Positions 1 through 8,565 of a stretch of 64,000 bases of DNA are shown in pieces. How positions within the stretch are numbered: the first letter of the stretch is position 1; each line of letters begins with the position of its first letter. The DNA comes from DATFKA01 sp035268885 (GTDB taxonomy: Bacteria; Bacteroidota; Bacteroidia; Chitinophagales; Saprospiraceae). The notes beneath the pieces are model-generated. The model was not told the origin of the DNA. It saw only the letters and a program-made list of their open reading frames with translations, and did no database searches. A program made the position numbers and the translations under genes. The stretch lies in the NCBI GenBank assembly GCA_035268885.1, contig DATFKA010000043.1, forward strand, positions 1 to 64,000, written 5' to 3'.

Positions 1-194
1 TACTCTGTAATTTAAGTTAATGTGTATTTTGAAACCTCAGATTTTTGTTCAAGATAAGGCGCGGCGGAGCCTTGTTACTTCAGAAAGGGCCCCTTGAATT
101 CCCTTTCTTCGTCTAGCTACAAAGGTGAGTACGCAACGCAATAATGGATAAAAAGATGACTTTCAAAATGCTTAGAAATTTAGATTACAGAGTA
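1..194. repeat. Possible short element bounded by an imperfect inverted repeat
   Basis: Bases 1-18 and the reverse complement of bases 177-194 match at 16 of 18 positions; the outer 11 (TACTCTGTAAT) match perfectly. The interior holds a second small hairpin, arms AGAAAGGG (82-89) and CCCTTTCT (101-108), and no open reading frame of note. This looks like a MITE or the remains of an insertion sequence, lying just upstream of the first gene. The left arm begins at the first base of the window, so the true end and any target-site duplication cannot be judged. It could equally be a chance long-range pairing in the leader. Confidence 0.3.
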
Positions 195-233
195 TTTAAC
201 CCTTAACCTTTTTACTTTAACCTCAACAAGAAG

Positions 234-1463
234 ATGATCAGATATAGTTTCTTATTTATGTTTTGCCTCCTCACCCTTTCTGGAAAAACGCAGCCTTTAT
301 CGGAGCTGGTTCGTCTTGCCCTACAAGAGAATCCCGAACTACAGGCCCTGAATTACGATTACGAGGCGCTTCTACAGGGAGAAAAACAAGTTAGCTATTT
401 ACCCGATCCGGAATTGAGTGCCGGCTGGTTTTTACTGCCCGTTGAAACCCGGCTGGGGGCTCAACAGGTACGGATAGGGGCGACCCAGGCTTTCCCCTGG
501 AAGGGAACCATTGGGGCGCGTCGGGCTGTGGCGCTGGGTCGGGCACGGGTCAGTAATGTAGAAATCGCCCGTCGACAGCTGCAACTTATCCTGGAGCTGG
601 AGCAGGCTTATTATCAATTATACGCACTGCGGGCCGATCAGATTGAACTGGATAATAGCCTGGAAGTGTTGAGGAGCTGGGAGCAATTGGCCTTATCCAA
701 AGTAGCGGCGGGGATGACGAGCAATGCCGACGTACTGGAGGTGCGACTGCGCATTCGCGAGGTAGAGCAAAGGGTAGCCAATCTGGAACGCGCTACCGTA
801 GCACCACGCGCCCGGATCAATCAGGTGCTCAGTCGGGATGCCGAAACGGAAATACAGCCCCCCGCCAGTTTGGAATTAGCCTCCCTCCCTTATCAAAAAG
901 ACAGTTTATTAGACATGGCGAGCCAGGCGCATCCAGATATCCGCTGGCTGGAAGCGCAACAAGTAGTTGCCCGACAGCGAATCGAGCTGAACGAACTGGA
1001 TCGCAAGCCCAGCTTTGCCGTCGGACTGGATTATATCCTGGTTAGTGGCCGGGACGATGCCATGCCAGTAAACAATGGGCGCGACATCATTGGTTTGCGA
1101 GCGGGGATGAAGATACCCATTCACTCGGGGCGCTTCGATGCTAAAACCAGAGAGGAGGAACTGAAAATTGCTGCGCTGGAAGCCCGTAAAACCGCTCGGA
1201 CGGATGCCTTTGCTAAACGTTTGGCGCAAGCCTACACCCGCTACGAACAGGCCCGATCCGATTATCAGTTTTACGGGGAGCAATTACAGCTATTAGGGAG
1301 TACCATCGATATCCTGGAGTCGCAATACAGCAGCCAGGGTAATGGTTTTGATCGTATCCTGCAATTAGAGAATCAGCAAATTCAATACCAAAGAAAAATT
1401 ATTCAGGCCATCCGCGAAAGCCACCTGGCCATCAGTGAGATTAATCAATATATCCCCCGCTAG
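234..1463 (+). CDS. TolC-family outer-membrane efflux channel (CusC-like)
   Basis: A 409-residue outer-membrane factor that would form the exit duct of a tripartite metal or drug efflux pump. A signal peptide (hydrophobic stretch SFLFMFCLLTLSG) is followed by two copies of the outer-membrane-efflux repeat, about residues 20-205 and 215-405. Each is rich in long amphipathic helices with heptad character, such as ILELEQAYYQLYALRADQIE, as expected for the periplasmic alpha-barrel. The length is normal for the family. The next gene, 61 bases downstream on the same strand, is a CusB-like adaptor carrying a heavy-metal-binding domain, so copper or silver export is the likely role. The permease that should complete the pump is not in the window. 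Start is the ATG at 234, directly before the signal peptide. Confidence 0.88.
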   Translation: MIRYSFLFMFCLLTLSGKTQPLSELVRLALQENPELQALNYDYEALLQGEKQVSYLPDPELSAGWFLLPVETRLGAQQVRIGATQAFPWKGTIGARRAVALGRARVSNVEIARRQLQLILELEQAYYQLYALRADQIELDNSLEVLRSWEQLALSKVAAGMTSNADVLEVRLRIREVEQRVANLERATVAPRARINQVLSRDAETEIQPPASLELASLPYQKDSLLDMASQAHPDIRWLEAQQVVARQRIELNELDRKPSFAVGLDYILVSGRDDAMPVNNGRDIIGLRAGMKIPIHSGRFDAKTREEELKIAALEARKTARTDAFAKRLAQAYTRYEQARSDYQFYGEQLQLLGSTIDILESQYSSQGNGFDRILQLENQQIQYQRKIIQAIRESHLAISEINQYIPR

Positions 1464-1466
1464 ATA

Positions 1467-1488
1467 GAGACAAGGCATGCCTTGTCTC
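1467..1488. repeat. Perfect 22-bp palindrome, REP-like
   Basis: The left half-arm is GAGACAAGGCA and the right half is its exact complement, giving a perfect 22-base palindrome in the gap between the TolC and adaptor genes. It is followed by the bases ACCGC. A second 22-base palindrome at 50273-50294 also begins GAG, ends CTC and is followed by AGCCGC, so the two look like members of one repeat family of the REP (repetitive extragenic palindrome) kind. It has no T-tract, so it is a poor terminator. A possible ATG lies inside it at 1477 but is not the preferred start of the next gene. Confidence 0.55.
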
Positions 1489-1524
1489 AACCGCAGAGAT
1501 GGGAACAGATTAAAAAATGACATT

Positions 1525-3276
1525 ATGAAAAACATCCTTAAATACATCCTACCCAGCCTGCTGATCGGTGCACTGATCGGTTGGGTAATCACGGCACAGC
1601 TTTCCCCCGGAAAGCAGGTGAGTAGCACCGAAGACCGCAGCGAGCACGCGCACGAAGGCGAGCAGATCTACACCTGCTCTATGCACCCGCAGATCAGGCA
1701 GCCCGAGCCGGGCATTTGTCCGATCTGTGAGATGGACCTAATCCCTCTGGAGGAAAACACCAGTAATGATCCTTACGTGTTGGAAATGACGGAGGCAGCC
1801 GCCGAACTGGCGAACGTACGAACCACACTTGTAGGGGCAGGTAGCGGAACGACCACGAATGCCCTAAGATTATCCGGTAAAGTGGCGGCAGATGAGAGTC
1901 GGCGAGCGAGCCAGGTGTCACATCTGCCGGGTCGGATTGAAAAGCTCTACGTGCGCTTTACGGGAGCTCCCATTCAGGCTGGACAAAAGCTGGCCGACAT
2001 CTATTCGCCTGATCTCATTACCGCCCAGCGGGAGCTGATTGAGGCCCAAAAAATGACCAGTTTTAATCCCGATCTGCTGGAAGCGGCCCGCCAGAAACTG
2101 CGCTATTGGAAACTGACCGGGGAACAGATTGCCGAGCTGGAAGCGAATGCTACGATTCAGGAGGTATTCCCCATCTACGCCGATGCCAGCGGTATCGTCG
2201 ATCAGCGCAGGGTAGCCGTGGGAGATTACGTCGGCCGGGGAGAGGTCTTATACGATATCCTGGACTTGTCGAGTGTATGGGTGCTCTTTGATGCCTACGA
2301 GCGCGATTTAGATCAGTTTAGTGTCGGCGATCGCATCCAGTTCACTACCCCCGCTTTTCCGGAGCGCGTCTTTGTGGGACGGGTGAGTTTCATCGATCCA
2401 TTAATTGATCCACAGACCCGGGTAGCTACCCTGCGCGTGGAAGTCCGTAATCCGGGAGGGCGTTTAAAACCAGGCATGCTGGTTACGGGCCGCTGGGAGA
2501 AGGCCGTCTCTTCGGACGGAGCACTGTTGGTACCCGAGTCGGCCGTACTCTGGACGGGGCCGCGCTCGGTCGTCTACGTTAAGGTAGTCAATACCGGGGT
2601 GCCTTCCTTCCAATACCGAGAAGTAGAGTTGGGAGAGCGGGTGGACGATCACTATCAAATACTTTCCGGCCTGGAGGCGGGTGAGGAAGTAGTGGTGAAC
2701 GGCGCCTTCACGATTGATGCGGCTGCCCAACTGAATAATCAGGCCAGTATGATGAATACGCAGGTGCGCCTCAAGGGGAGTAGTGGAATGGAAGTAGCGG
2801 TGGATTTTACAGACGATACCCCCGTGGCTTTTAAAGAACAGTTGGACGAATTGGTTGGTGCATACCTTTCGGTAAAAGATGCTCTGGTACAGAGCGATAG
2901 CACCGCCGCCGCCTCAGCGGGCGCTGTACTGCAAACCACATTAACCGGGATCGACGCCAGTGCCCTGCCGGAAGAGGCCCGGGCCTTTTGGTCAGAAAAG
3001 TCGAACGGGATAGCGACGCATCTGGAAAGTTTTGGAGCGGTCCAGGGTATTGAAGCCCAGCGAAGGCAGTTCGAATTCTTCTCCAATTTATTGATCGAAG
3101 CCGTTCAGGCCCTGGGTCACGAGCGGGGTACTTATTACGTACAGCATTGCCCGATGGCTTTTGATGATGATGGCGCTGATTGGATTAGTGCTGAGGAAGA
3201 AATCAGAAATCCGTACTTTGGCGACCGCATGCTGAAATGCGGTCTGGTGGAAACAGAAATGAAAGGGGTGAAATAA
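1525..3276 (+). CDS. Efflux RND periplasmic adaptor, CusB-like, with heavy-metal-binding and DUF3347 domains
   Basis: The membrane-fusion subunit that bridges an inner-membrane RND permease and the TolC channel; CusB proteins also hand Cu(I)/Ag(I) to the pump. The 583 residues start with one membrane anchor (ILPSLLIGALIGWVITAQL). Next comes a metal-binding module at about residues 49-75 with CSMHPQ and CPICEMDL, where most relatives have CPMHP and CPICGMDL. The barrel-sandwich and beta-barrel adaptor core spans about 105-415, and a C-terminal DUF3347 region (about 427-583) ends in HCPMAF and MLKCG, a second likely metal site. I chose the ATG at 1525 because it opens directly on the membrane anchor; the ATG at 1477 lies in a palindrome and adds 16 charged residues. 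It probably forms an operon with its two neighbours. Confidence 0.9.
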   Translation: MKNILKYILPSLLIGALIGWVITAQLSPGKQVSSTEDRSEHAHEGEQIYTCSMHPQIRQPEPGICPICEMDLIPLEENTSNDPYVLEMTEAAAELANVRTTLVGAGSGTTTNALRLSGKVAADESRRASQVSHLPGRIEKLYVRFTGAPIQAGQKLADIYSPDLITAQRELIEAQKMTSFNPDLLEAARQKLRYWKLTGEQIAELEANATIQEVFPIYADASGIVDQRRVAVGDYVGRGEVLYDILDLSSVWVLFDAYERDLDQFSVGDRIQFTTPAFPERVFVGRVSFIDPLIDPQTRVATLRVEVRNPGGRLKPGMLVTGRWEKAVSSDGALLVPESAVLWTGPRSVVYVKVVNTGVPSFQYREVELGERVDDHYQILSGLEAGEEVVVNGAFTIDAAAQLNNQASMMNTQVRLKGSSGMEVAVDFTDDTPVAFKEQLDELVGAYLSVKDALVQSDSTAAASAGAVLQTTLTGIDASALPEEARAFWSEKSNGIATHLESFGAVQGIEAQRRQFEFFSNLLIEAVQALGHERGTYYVQHCPMAFDDDGADWISAEEEIRNPYFGDRMLKCGLVETEMKGVK

Positions 3277-3299
3277 TTTTTTAATCAAAATCAAAAACA

Positions 3300-3518
3300 A
3301 TGAAAGCAATTAAGAAAATTGGATTACTAATGGTATTCGCTCTGGCGATGTTTACCTTCGCTTGTGGTGCCCATGGAGAAGGTGCAGAATACACTTCGGC
3401 TTACGTATGTCCTATGCACTGCGAGGGGAGTGGAAGTGATGAGATGGGCCAATGCCCGGTCTGTGGTATGGATTACGTCGCGCAGGCAGAACATACTGAT
3501 GATGGGCATGCGCATTAA
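3300..3518 (+). CDS. Small heavy-metal-binding-domain lipoprotein
   Basis: A 72-residue exported protein made of little more than one metal-binding module. The N-terminus has a lipoprotein-type signal (FALAMFTFACG, likely lipidated at Cys22). The rest holds YVCPMHCEGSG followed by GQCPVCGMDYV, which is the heavy-metal-binding domain also fused to P-type copper ATPases and CusB adaptors, and a short His-rich tail (HTDDGHAH). It starts 23 bases after the adaptor gene and is presumably in the same operon. It probably acts as a periplasmic copper or silver buffer or chaperone. The family assignment is firm; the metal and direction of transfer are inference. Confidence 0.82.
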   Translation: MKAIKKIGLLMVFALAMFTFACGAHGEGAEYTSAYVCPMHCEGSGSDEMGQCPVCGMDYVAQAEHTDDGHAH

Positions 3519-3527
3519 AGAGATGGT

Positions 3528-3587
3528 GGGTCGAAGCAGGAGCTTCGACCCAACTTACATTGCTAAATCGAAGCTCCTGCTTCGATT
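3528..3587. repeat. Two facing hairpins, mutually inverted (BIME-like pair)
   Basis: The first hairpin has a perfect 10-bp stem GGGTCGAAGC (3528-3537) with its complement at 3542-3551 and an AGGA loop. The second has a 9-bp stem AATCGAAGC (3566-3574) with its complement at 3579-3587 and a TCCT loop. The two 18-base cores, loops included, are exact reverse complements of each other, which is the layout of a BIME built from two inverted REP units. No T-tract follows, so termination would be inefficient. It lies between the metal-binding lipoprotein and the methyltransferase and could protect the upstream mRNA 3' end. Confidence 0.6.
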
Positions 3588-3602
3588 CCTAACCTTCCTG
3601 AT

Positions 3603-4523
3603 ATGAAACCAAAACTAATCGATCTGCTGGTCGACCCCGAAGACTTACAATCGGCACTGTCTTACCAGACGGGTGCCAATAGCCTGCAGGGTAAGCAGCA
3701 TACCTACACCATCGAAGCCGGCGTACCCATGCTGCTGGTCTCCCGGGCAAAGGCCATGACGGAGAACAGTAGCCACCACGAAGCGGCCCAAACGGACTTT
3801 GCTTACGTCGAACACTACATCAAAGACGGGGAGTTGTTTGATTACTTTGAGCCGTATACCGATGGGGCTACTTTACACGAGCAACGGCGGTTGCACGAAG
3901 CGATCCTGGCAGAGCTGCCGGATACGACTAGCGCCAAAATCCTGGATGTAGGCTGTGGCAGTGCCTGGGTGGCGCAGCATTTTGCGCCGAGCCAAACGAC
4001 CGTGGTTTCTTTTGATATATCTGACAAAAACACCAAAAAAGCATTGTCCTTATATCCGGGGGAGCGGCACTTTGCCGTAACGGGTGATGTCTATCGCTTA
4101 CCCTTTCGGGAAAATAGTTTCGATGCGATTATCTCGGCAGAGGTCATTGAGCATGTACCTAATATTCAGGCTTACCTCAATAATTTGATTCGGGTATTAA
4201 AGCCGGGGGGACGAATGGTCTTATCTACACCTTACAATGAAAAGATTATTTATTCGCTGTGTATTCATTGTAACCGGCCTACGCCACAACACGCCCACCT
4301 GCACGTTTTTACGGAAGTAAGTATGGGGAAAATACTGGAGCAACAAACCGGGATCAACTACCGAATGCAGGCCTTTTCGAATAAGGCATTGCTGAAATTG
4401 CAAACGCACGTTTTACTTAAATATCTTCCTTTTTCACTTTGGCGTGGTATGGATAAGCTAGCTAATCGACTCATCCGGAAGCCTTCCCGACTGATAGTAG
4501 TGATTGAAAAAGAAAAAGCATGA
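3603..4523 (+). CDS. Class I SAM-dependent methyltransferase with a Cys-less Trm112-like N-terminus
   Basis: A 306-residue soluble methyltransferase. Residues about 1-45 (LIDLLVDPEDLQSAL, then YTIEAGVPMLL) resemble the Trm112/UPF0434 fold found at the N-terminus of many bacterial methyltransferases, but the zinc cysteines of that domain are absent. The Rossmann core begins with motif I at about residue 115 (KILDVGCGSAWVAQHF). It continues with an acidic motif II (VVSFDIS), motif IV (FDAIISAEVIEHV) and the post-motif VLKPGGRMVLSTP, typical of Methyltransf_11. The acceptor cannot be read from sequence; relatives modify quinones, lipids or small metabolites. It starts 84 bases after the metal-binding lipoprotein, with hairpins in between, so co-transcription is uncertain. 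Confidence 0.85.
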   Translation: MKPKLIDLLVDPEDLQSALSYQTGANSLQGKQHTYTIEAGVPMLLVSRAKAMTENSSHHEAAQTDFAYVEHYIKDGELFDYFEPYTDGATLHEQRRLHEAILAELPDTTSAKILDVGCGSAWVAQHFAPSQTTVVSFDISDKNTKKALSLYPGERHFAVTGDVYRLPFRENSFDAIISAEVIEHVPNIQAYLNNLIRVLKPGGRMVLSTPYNEKIIYSLCIHCNRPTPQHAHLHVFTEVSMGKILEQQTGINYRMQAFSNKALLKLQTHVLLKYLPFSLWRGMDKLANRLIRKPSRLIVVIEKEKA

Positions 4524-4540
4524 CTTTCGCCATGCTTTTT
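4513..4540. terminator. Bidirectional intrinsic terminator
   Basis: A perfect 10-bp stem, AAAAAGCATG (4513-4522) with its complement at 4531-4540, and an 8-base loop. The A- and T-rich arms supply a T-tract on either strand. It overlaps the stop codon of the methyltransferase and sits between two convergent genes, so it can end both. Confidence 0.75.
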
Positions 4541-4555
4541 CACAGGAAGGACCGC

Positions 4556-7000
4556 TTAGGGTCTTGGGGTAGCGGCTTTTTTATTTTTCACGTGTTTTTC
4601 CAGCCACTGATCCTGTTCCCACAGCAAATGCAAGACAGATTCTTTGGCGGTGTAGCCATGGCTCTCCTTGGGTAGCATCACTAGTCTTACCGGTGCACCC
4701 AGCCCTTTCAGCGCATTGAAATAGCGCTCACTTTGCAGCGGATAGGTACCCGAGTTATTATCGGCCTCGCCGTGGACGAGTAGTAAGGGCGTTTTCATCT
4801 TATCGGCGTGCATAAAGGGCGACATCTTGTAGTATATCTCCGGCGCGTCCCAGTAGCTGCGCTCTTCGCGCTGGAAGCCAAAGGGCGTCAGCGTACGGTT
4901 ATAAGCACCACTACGGGCGATACCGGCTGCGAAAAGGTTGGAATGACTCAAGAGGTTAGCAGTCATAAAGGCACCGTAAGAGTGTCCGCCTACCGCTACG
5001 CGATCACGATCGATATAGCCCATGTCATCCACCGCATCAATGGCCGCTTTGGCATTCGCCACCAACTGTTTCCGGAAGCTGTCGTTGGGTTCCTCCTCTC
5101 CCTCACCGATAATGGGAAAGCTAGCACCATCGAGCACCACGTAGCCACGGGTGACCCAGTAGACGGGCGAGCCGTAATAGGGGGCCGTGAAGGTATTGGA
5201 GGAAGCCGTTACCTGACTGGCGCTGGCCCGGTCTTTATACTCACGCGGATAGGCCCACATGATCATGGGCATTTTTTCTTTTTTCTTTTGGTCGTAGCCT
5301 TCCGGCAAATATAGCGTACCAGATAATTCGAGCCCGTCATCCCTTTTATAGGTGATGACTTCTTTGTGTACCTCTTCCAGGGCCTGATAAGGATTCTCGA
5401 AGAAGGTAATGGGCTGTGGCGCAATGCGTTTTTTGATGTTACGGATGTAGTAATTTGGATAATCAGTCGGGGATTCGATGCGGGTAAGTAAAACGCCCGC
5501 TTTGGCATCCAGAAGCTCAGATATCCGTTCGAAATTATCTTTGTTTTGTGCCTGATACAGGCGCTCGGTTTCGCGCGTGTCTAAATCGAAGGCATCCAGG
5601 AAGGGTTGCCGCCCGTCGGCGGAGTAACCCTGGCCGATTAGGAAGAGTTGATCCTTTTCCAGAGTCAGTACATTACGGCCATAGGTATTTTTTTCGGTAA
5701 CAAAACTTCCGGGATCACTATAGCGATCCTGGCTGTTCCGGTCCTCGATAATATGCACATTCTTACCTGGTGTGGAGGGGTCAAACAGGTAGCTTTTGGT
5801 GTTGCGATCTTTAAACCAGGAATCGTAAGCGATGGCTACGGCTTCATTCCCCCAGCTAATTCCACTGTAACGGTTATGGAGCTTGATGATACTTTCTGGG
5901 TTTTGGTCAAAAGGTGCCGCCCACAGCAGGACTTCGTCGCGATAGTCCGCTTCCGCATTGGGGTCTCCGCCGTCCAGTGCTTCGGTCCAGTAGAGGGTTG
6001 CGGGCGCATCGGCTCGCCAACCGATACTGCGTTTGCCGGTGGCTACGGCACCAAAGCCCTGGGGTAGTTCTTCGATTAGCGGTTGGTTCAGTATCTCTTT
6101 TACCAGATTACCCTGTTTATCGTATACCTCGGTAAGGGTGGGGAAACGATAATAGGGGACCAGGTAGGAAAAGGGCCTCTTGATGGTACTGAGCATCAGG
6201 TATTCGCCATCGGGAGAAAAACGCATGCTGCGGTACATACCGGCTGCTTTCCAGGGGCTCGATTCTCCTTCCAGGTCAAACATAACGAGTTGGCAACGGG
6301 CCAGTTGTTCGAAGTTGGCTTCGTCGGCTTTATCCTGTAGCAAATCCTGATAAGTACGGTTTTGGGCTTTGACGCCCGCTTCATTAACGGAGATACGCGG
6401 GCCGCTTGGTATGGCTACACTTTTGTCGATGAGTGCCTGGCGATCCTGTGGCAGTACTTTGACCAGGAAACCAGAACCATCGGGCATCCATACGTAAGGA
6501 CGGCCCATATTGGCATTCAGATTATCTTCGGTGATTTTTTTGGCGGAAGCCGAGGCAATATCCACTACCCAGAGCTCAGCGCCTTTCTCAGTGGTATTAG
6601 TAAAAGCAACCTTTGACTCATCCGGCGACCAATCGATATTGGAGACCCGGTATTCTTCCGGCAAGCCTTTAATTTTTTTGGATTTCTTCTGGCCCACGCT
6701 TTGCAGCGCCACTTTATTGTAATAGCGCGTACGGCTGCCGATATTGGTAACGGGATTGATACGCAAGCCCGCCAATCGCAATTCGGTTTCTGACAGTTCA
6801 GCGATCGTTTTAAACTGGTTTCGGTAGAGGAGCACCATGTTTTCTGCCTTGGAATCAATGGATACGCTAGGGGGGAGGGGTACATCCACCAGATCCAGAA
6901 TATCCCCGGGCGGTTTTTGATAAGTAAGGTCAACTTGTGCACTGAGGTATCCAATACTCATAGCAAAGGCAATGGTTAAAAATAATCTGACTGATCTCAT
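4556..7000 (-). CDS. Secreted S9-family serine peptidase, glutamyl-endopeptidase (CGEP) type
   Basis: An 814-residue exported peptidase with a signal peptide (LFLTIAFAMSIGYLSAQ), a long N-terminal seven-bladed-propeller region (about residues 60-540, with blade phrases such as WSPDESKVAFT) and a C-terminal alpha/beta-hydrolase domain. The nucleophile motif GGHSYGAFMTANLL puts Ser at 674; HGEADNNSGTYPLQSERYF gives Asp747 and ESHGY gives His781 as the likely triad. The stretches IARSGAYNRTLTPFGFQ and LPKESHGYTAKES match the chloroplast glutamyl endopeptidase group of family S9 better than DPP4 or acylaminoacyl peptidases, so cleavage after acidic residues is inferred. Start is the ATG at 7000; the upstream alternative at 7036 adds residues in front of the signal peptide. 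Confidence 0.9.
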   Translation of the reverse strand: MRSVRLFLTIAFAMSIGYLSAQVDLTYQKPPGDILDLVDVPLPPSVSIDSKAENMVLLYRNQFKTIAELSETELRLAGLRINPVTNIGSRTRYYNKVALQSVGQKKSKKIKGLPEEYRVSNIDWSPDESKVAFTNTTEKGAELWVVDIASASAKKITEDNLNANMGRPYVWMPDGSGFLVKVLPQDRQALIDKSVAIPSGPRISVNEAGVKAQNRTYQDLLQDKADEANFEQLARCQLVMFDLEGESSPWKAAGMYRSMRFSPDGEYLMLSTIKRPFSYLVPYYRFPTLTEVYDKQGNLVKEILNQPLIEELPQGFGAVATGKRSIGWRADAPATLYWTEALDGGDPNAEADYRDEVLLWAAPFDQNPESIIKLHNRYSGISWGNEAVAIAYDSWFKDRNTKSYLFDPSTPGKNVHIIEDRNSQDRYSDPGSFVTEKNTYGRNVLTLEKDQLFLIGQGYSADGRQPFLDAFDLDTRETERLYQAQNKDNFERISELLDAKAGVLLTRIESPTDYPNYYIRNIKKRIAPQPITFFENPYQALEEVHKEVITYKRDDGLELSGTLYLPEGYDQKKKEKMPMIMWAYPREYKDRASASQVTASSNTFTAPYYGSPVYWVTRGYVVLDGASFPIIGEGEEEPNDSFRKQLVANAKAAIDAVDDMGYIDRDRVAVGGHSYGAFMTANLLSHSNLFAAGIARSGAYNRTLTPFGFQREERSYWDAPEIYYKMSPFMHADKMKTPLLLVHGEADNNSGTYPLQSERYFNALKGLGAPVRLVMLPKESHGYTAKESVLHLLWEQDQWLEKHVKNKKAATPRP

Positions 7001-7126
7001 ATTAATGTATTTAAAAAGTAATTCATTTTGAACCAAAATAGAATTCCTTCAAATTACAGAATAAGCTGAAAAGGAAGGTCGTAAATCGATCAATGACCGG
7101 CCTGCGATGATCGGATGTAGTCATTA

Positions 7127-8545
7127 CTACTTCCCTTTCCCCTGTAAAAGGACCAGTACCGTATAGAAAAGGATCTTGAAGTCGAGTGCCAGCGACATAT
7201 TTTCAATGTAGAGGATATCAAATTTTAGTCGTTGTACCATTTGCTCTACATTGGAAGCGTAGCCGTATTTGACCTGTCCCCAGGAGGTAATGCCGGGCCG
7301 TACTTTGAGTAGGTGTTTGTAATGCGGTGCCCGTTCGGTAATGAGGTCGATATAGTGCTGGCGCTCGGGCCGCGGCCCTACCAAAGACATATCTCCCTTG
7401 AGTACATTCCAGAACTGTGGTAGCTCATCGAGCCGCCATTTGCGCATAACTGCCCCCCAGGGAGTACAGCGGTTATCACCGTCTTTTGAAAGTTGCGGAC
7501 CGTGTTTTTCGGCATCGACCCACATGGATCGAAATTTGAAAATGTAGAAGGGTTTTCCATTCAGGCCAATTCGCTCCTGTGTAAAGAAGATCGGACCGGG
7601 AGAGGAAAGCCTTACCATTAGTGCCGTGTAGGCATAAAGTGGGGAGAGTAGGAGTAGCATCAGGGCCGATACACTAAAGTCAATCAGGCGTTTGACCAGA
7701 CGTTGCCACTTGGGCATGAGTTCTTGCTCGATCTCAATCAGGACGGCTCCGTAGACCTGGTTCATCTTTACATTTCCAAGGAGTATGTCGTACATATCCG
7801 GAATGATCTTGACCAGTACCTGTTGGTTGTAATCAAAGAGAATATTCAGGATATTCCGCAGTTGGTTATGCTCGGAGGTCTCGATCGCGATAATGGCCTC
7901 CTCGACTTCAAATGCTTCGATAATACGGGGCAGGTCTTCGATTTTCCCCAGGCAGGGGAGGTCTTTTTCCAGCGTTTGTTCTTCGTCACCATTAGTGTCG
8001 ACAAAACCCAGGAATTTGTTACCTAATTTTTTGGGACGGTCTTCGATATCGTGGTAGAGTTCTACGGCATTTTGATTACCGCCAATAAGGATGGTATTGA
8101 AGGTAATGGTTCCGGATTTTAGTCTTTGCGTCGCTTTGGTCAGCAAGAATAGACGGGCCGTAACGGTAAAAAAGAAATGAAAACTCAGGAGCGCAAAAAA
8201 GGAAGCGTAGTAAGTACGGTAGTCCGTTACAAAGTCGTCGAGGATAAAGGTGAAAAACAGGAATAAGGTACCAAAAAAACTCAGGAAAAAAGTACGGCCC
8301 AGAGCAGCCAGGCGAGAGATCCGGTAGATATCGTTATACTGGTCAAAGATAGCGTAAAAGAGAATCCAGCCGGTAGGCACCACCAAAATACCCGACCAGA
8401 AATTGGGGTCATTAAAAATGCTCCAGTCGATGCTGGTCTGTTCGATAGACTTTCGAAAAATGAAAAAGCTGGCCCAGGCCAGCATGGCACAACCAAAATC
8501 TACCACCTTGTAGCGCAGCGTGTGGCGCTGACGGATTCGAATCAT
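7127..8545 (-). CDS. Polyprenyl-phosphate glycosylphosphotransferase (WcaJ/WbaP type) for exopolysaccharide
   Basis: A membrane enzyme that starts a polysaccharide repeat unit by moving a sugar-1-phosphate from a nucleotide sugar to undecaprenyl phosphate. The N-terminal half has four hydrophobic segments and a Rossmann-like CoA-binding-3 domain (about residues 145-260, TILIGGNQNAVELYHDIED). After another membrane segment comes the catalytic Bac_transf domain with FTQERIGLNGKPFYIFKFRSM, KWRLDELPQFWNVLKGDMS and VGPRPER, all signature motifs. The upstream lipoprotein's TGA overlaps a possible TTG start at 8569 (480 residues); I prefer the ATG at 8545 (472 residues). Last gene of a tight minus-strand string. 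No glycosyltransferases or Wzx/Wzy genes lie nearby, so the polymer is unknown. Confidence 0.9.
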   Translation of the reverse strand: MIRIRQRHTLRYKVVDFGCAMLAWASFFIFRKSIEQTSIDWSIFNDPNFWSGILVVPTGWILFYAIFDQYNDIYRISRLAALGRTFFLSFFGTLFLFFTFILDDFVTDYRTYYASFFALLSFHFFFTVTARLFLLTKATQRLKSGTITFNTILIGGNQNAVELYHDIEDRPKKLGNKFLGFVDTNGDEEQTLEKDLPCLGKIEDLPRIIEAFEVEEAIIAIETSEHNQLRNILNILFDYNQQVLVKIIPDMYDILLGNVKMNQVYGAVLIEIEQELMPKWQRLVKRLIDFSVSALMLLLLSPLYAYTALMVRLSSPGPIFFTQERIGLNGKPFYIFKFRSMWVDAEKHGPQLSKDGDNRCTPWGAVMRKWRLDELPQFWNVLKGDMSLVGPRPERQHYIDLITERAPHYKHLLKVRPGITSWGQVKYGYASNVEQMVQRLKFDILYIENMSLALDFKILFYTVLVLLQGKGK

Positions 8546-8565
8546 TCGGTTATGCGGTTTTTTAT

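Noticed and set aside
4808..5314. 168-codon + frame opposite the S9 peptidase
   Set aside because: Entirely inside a well-conserved gene on the other strand; composition of a shadow frame.
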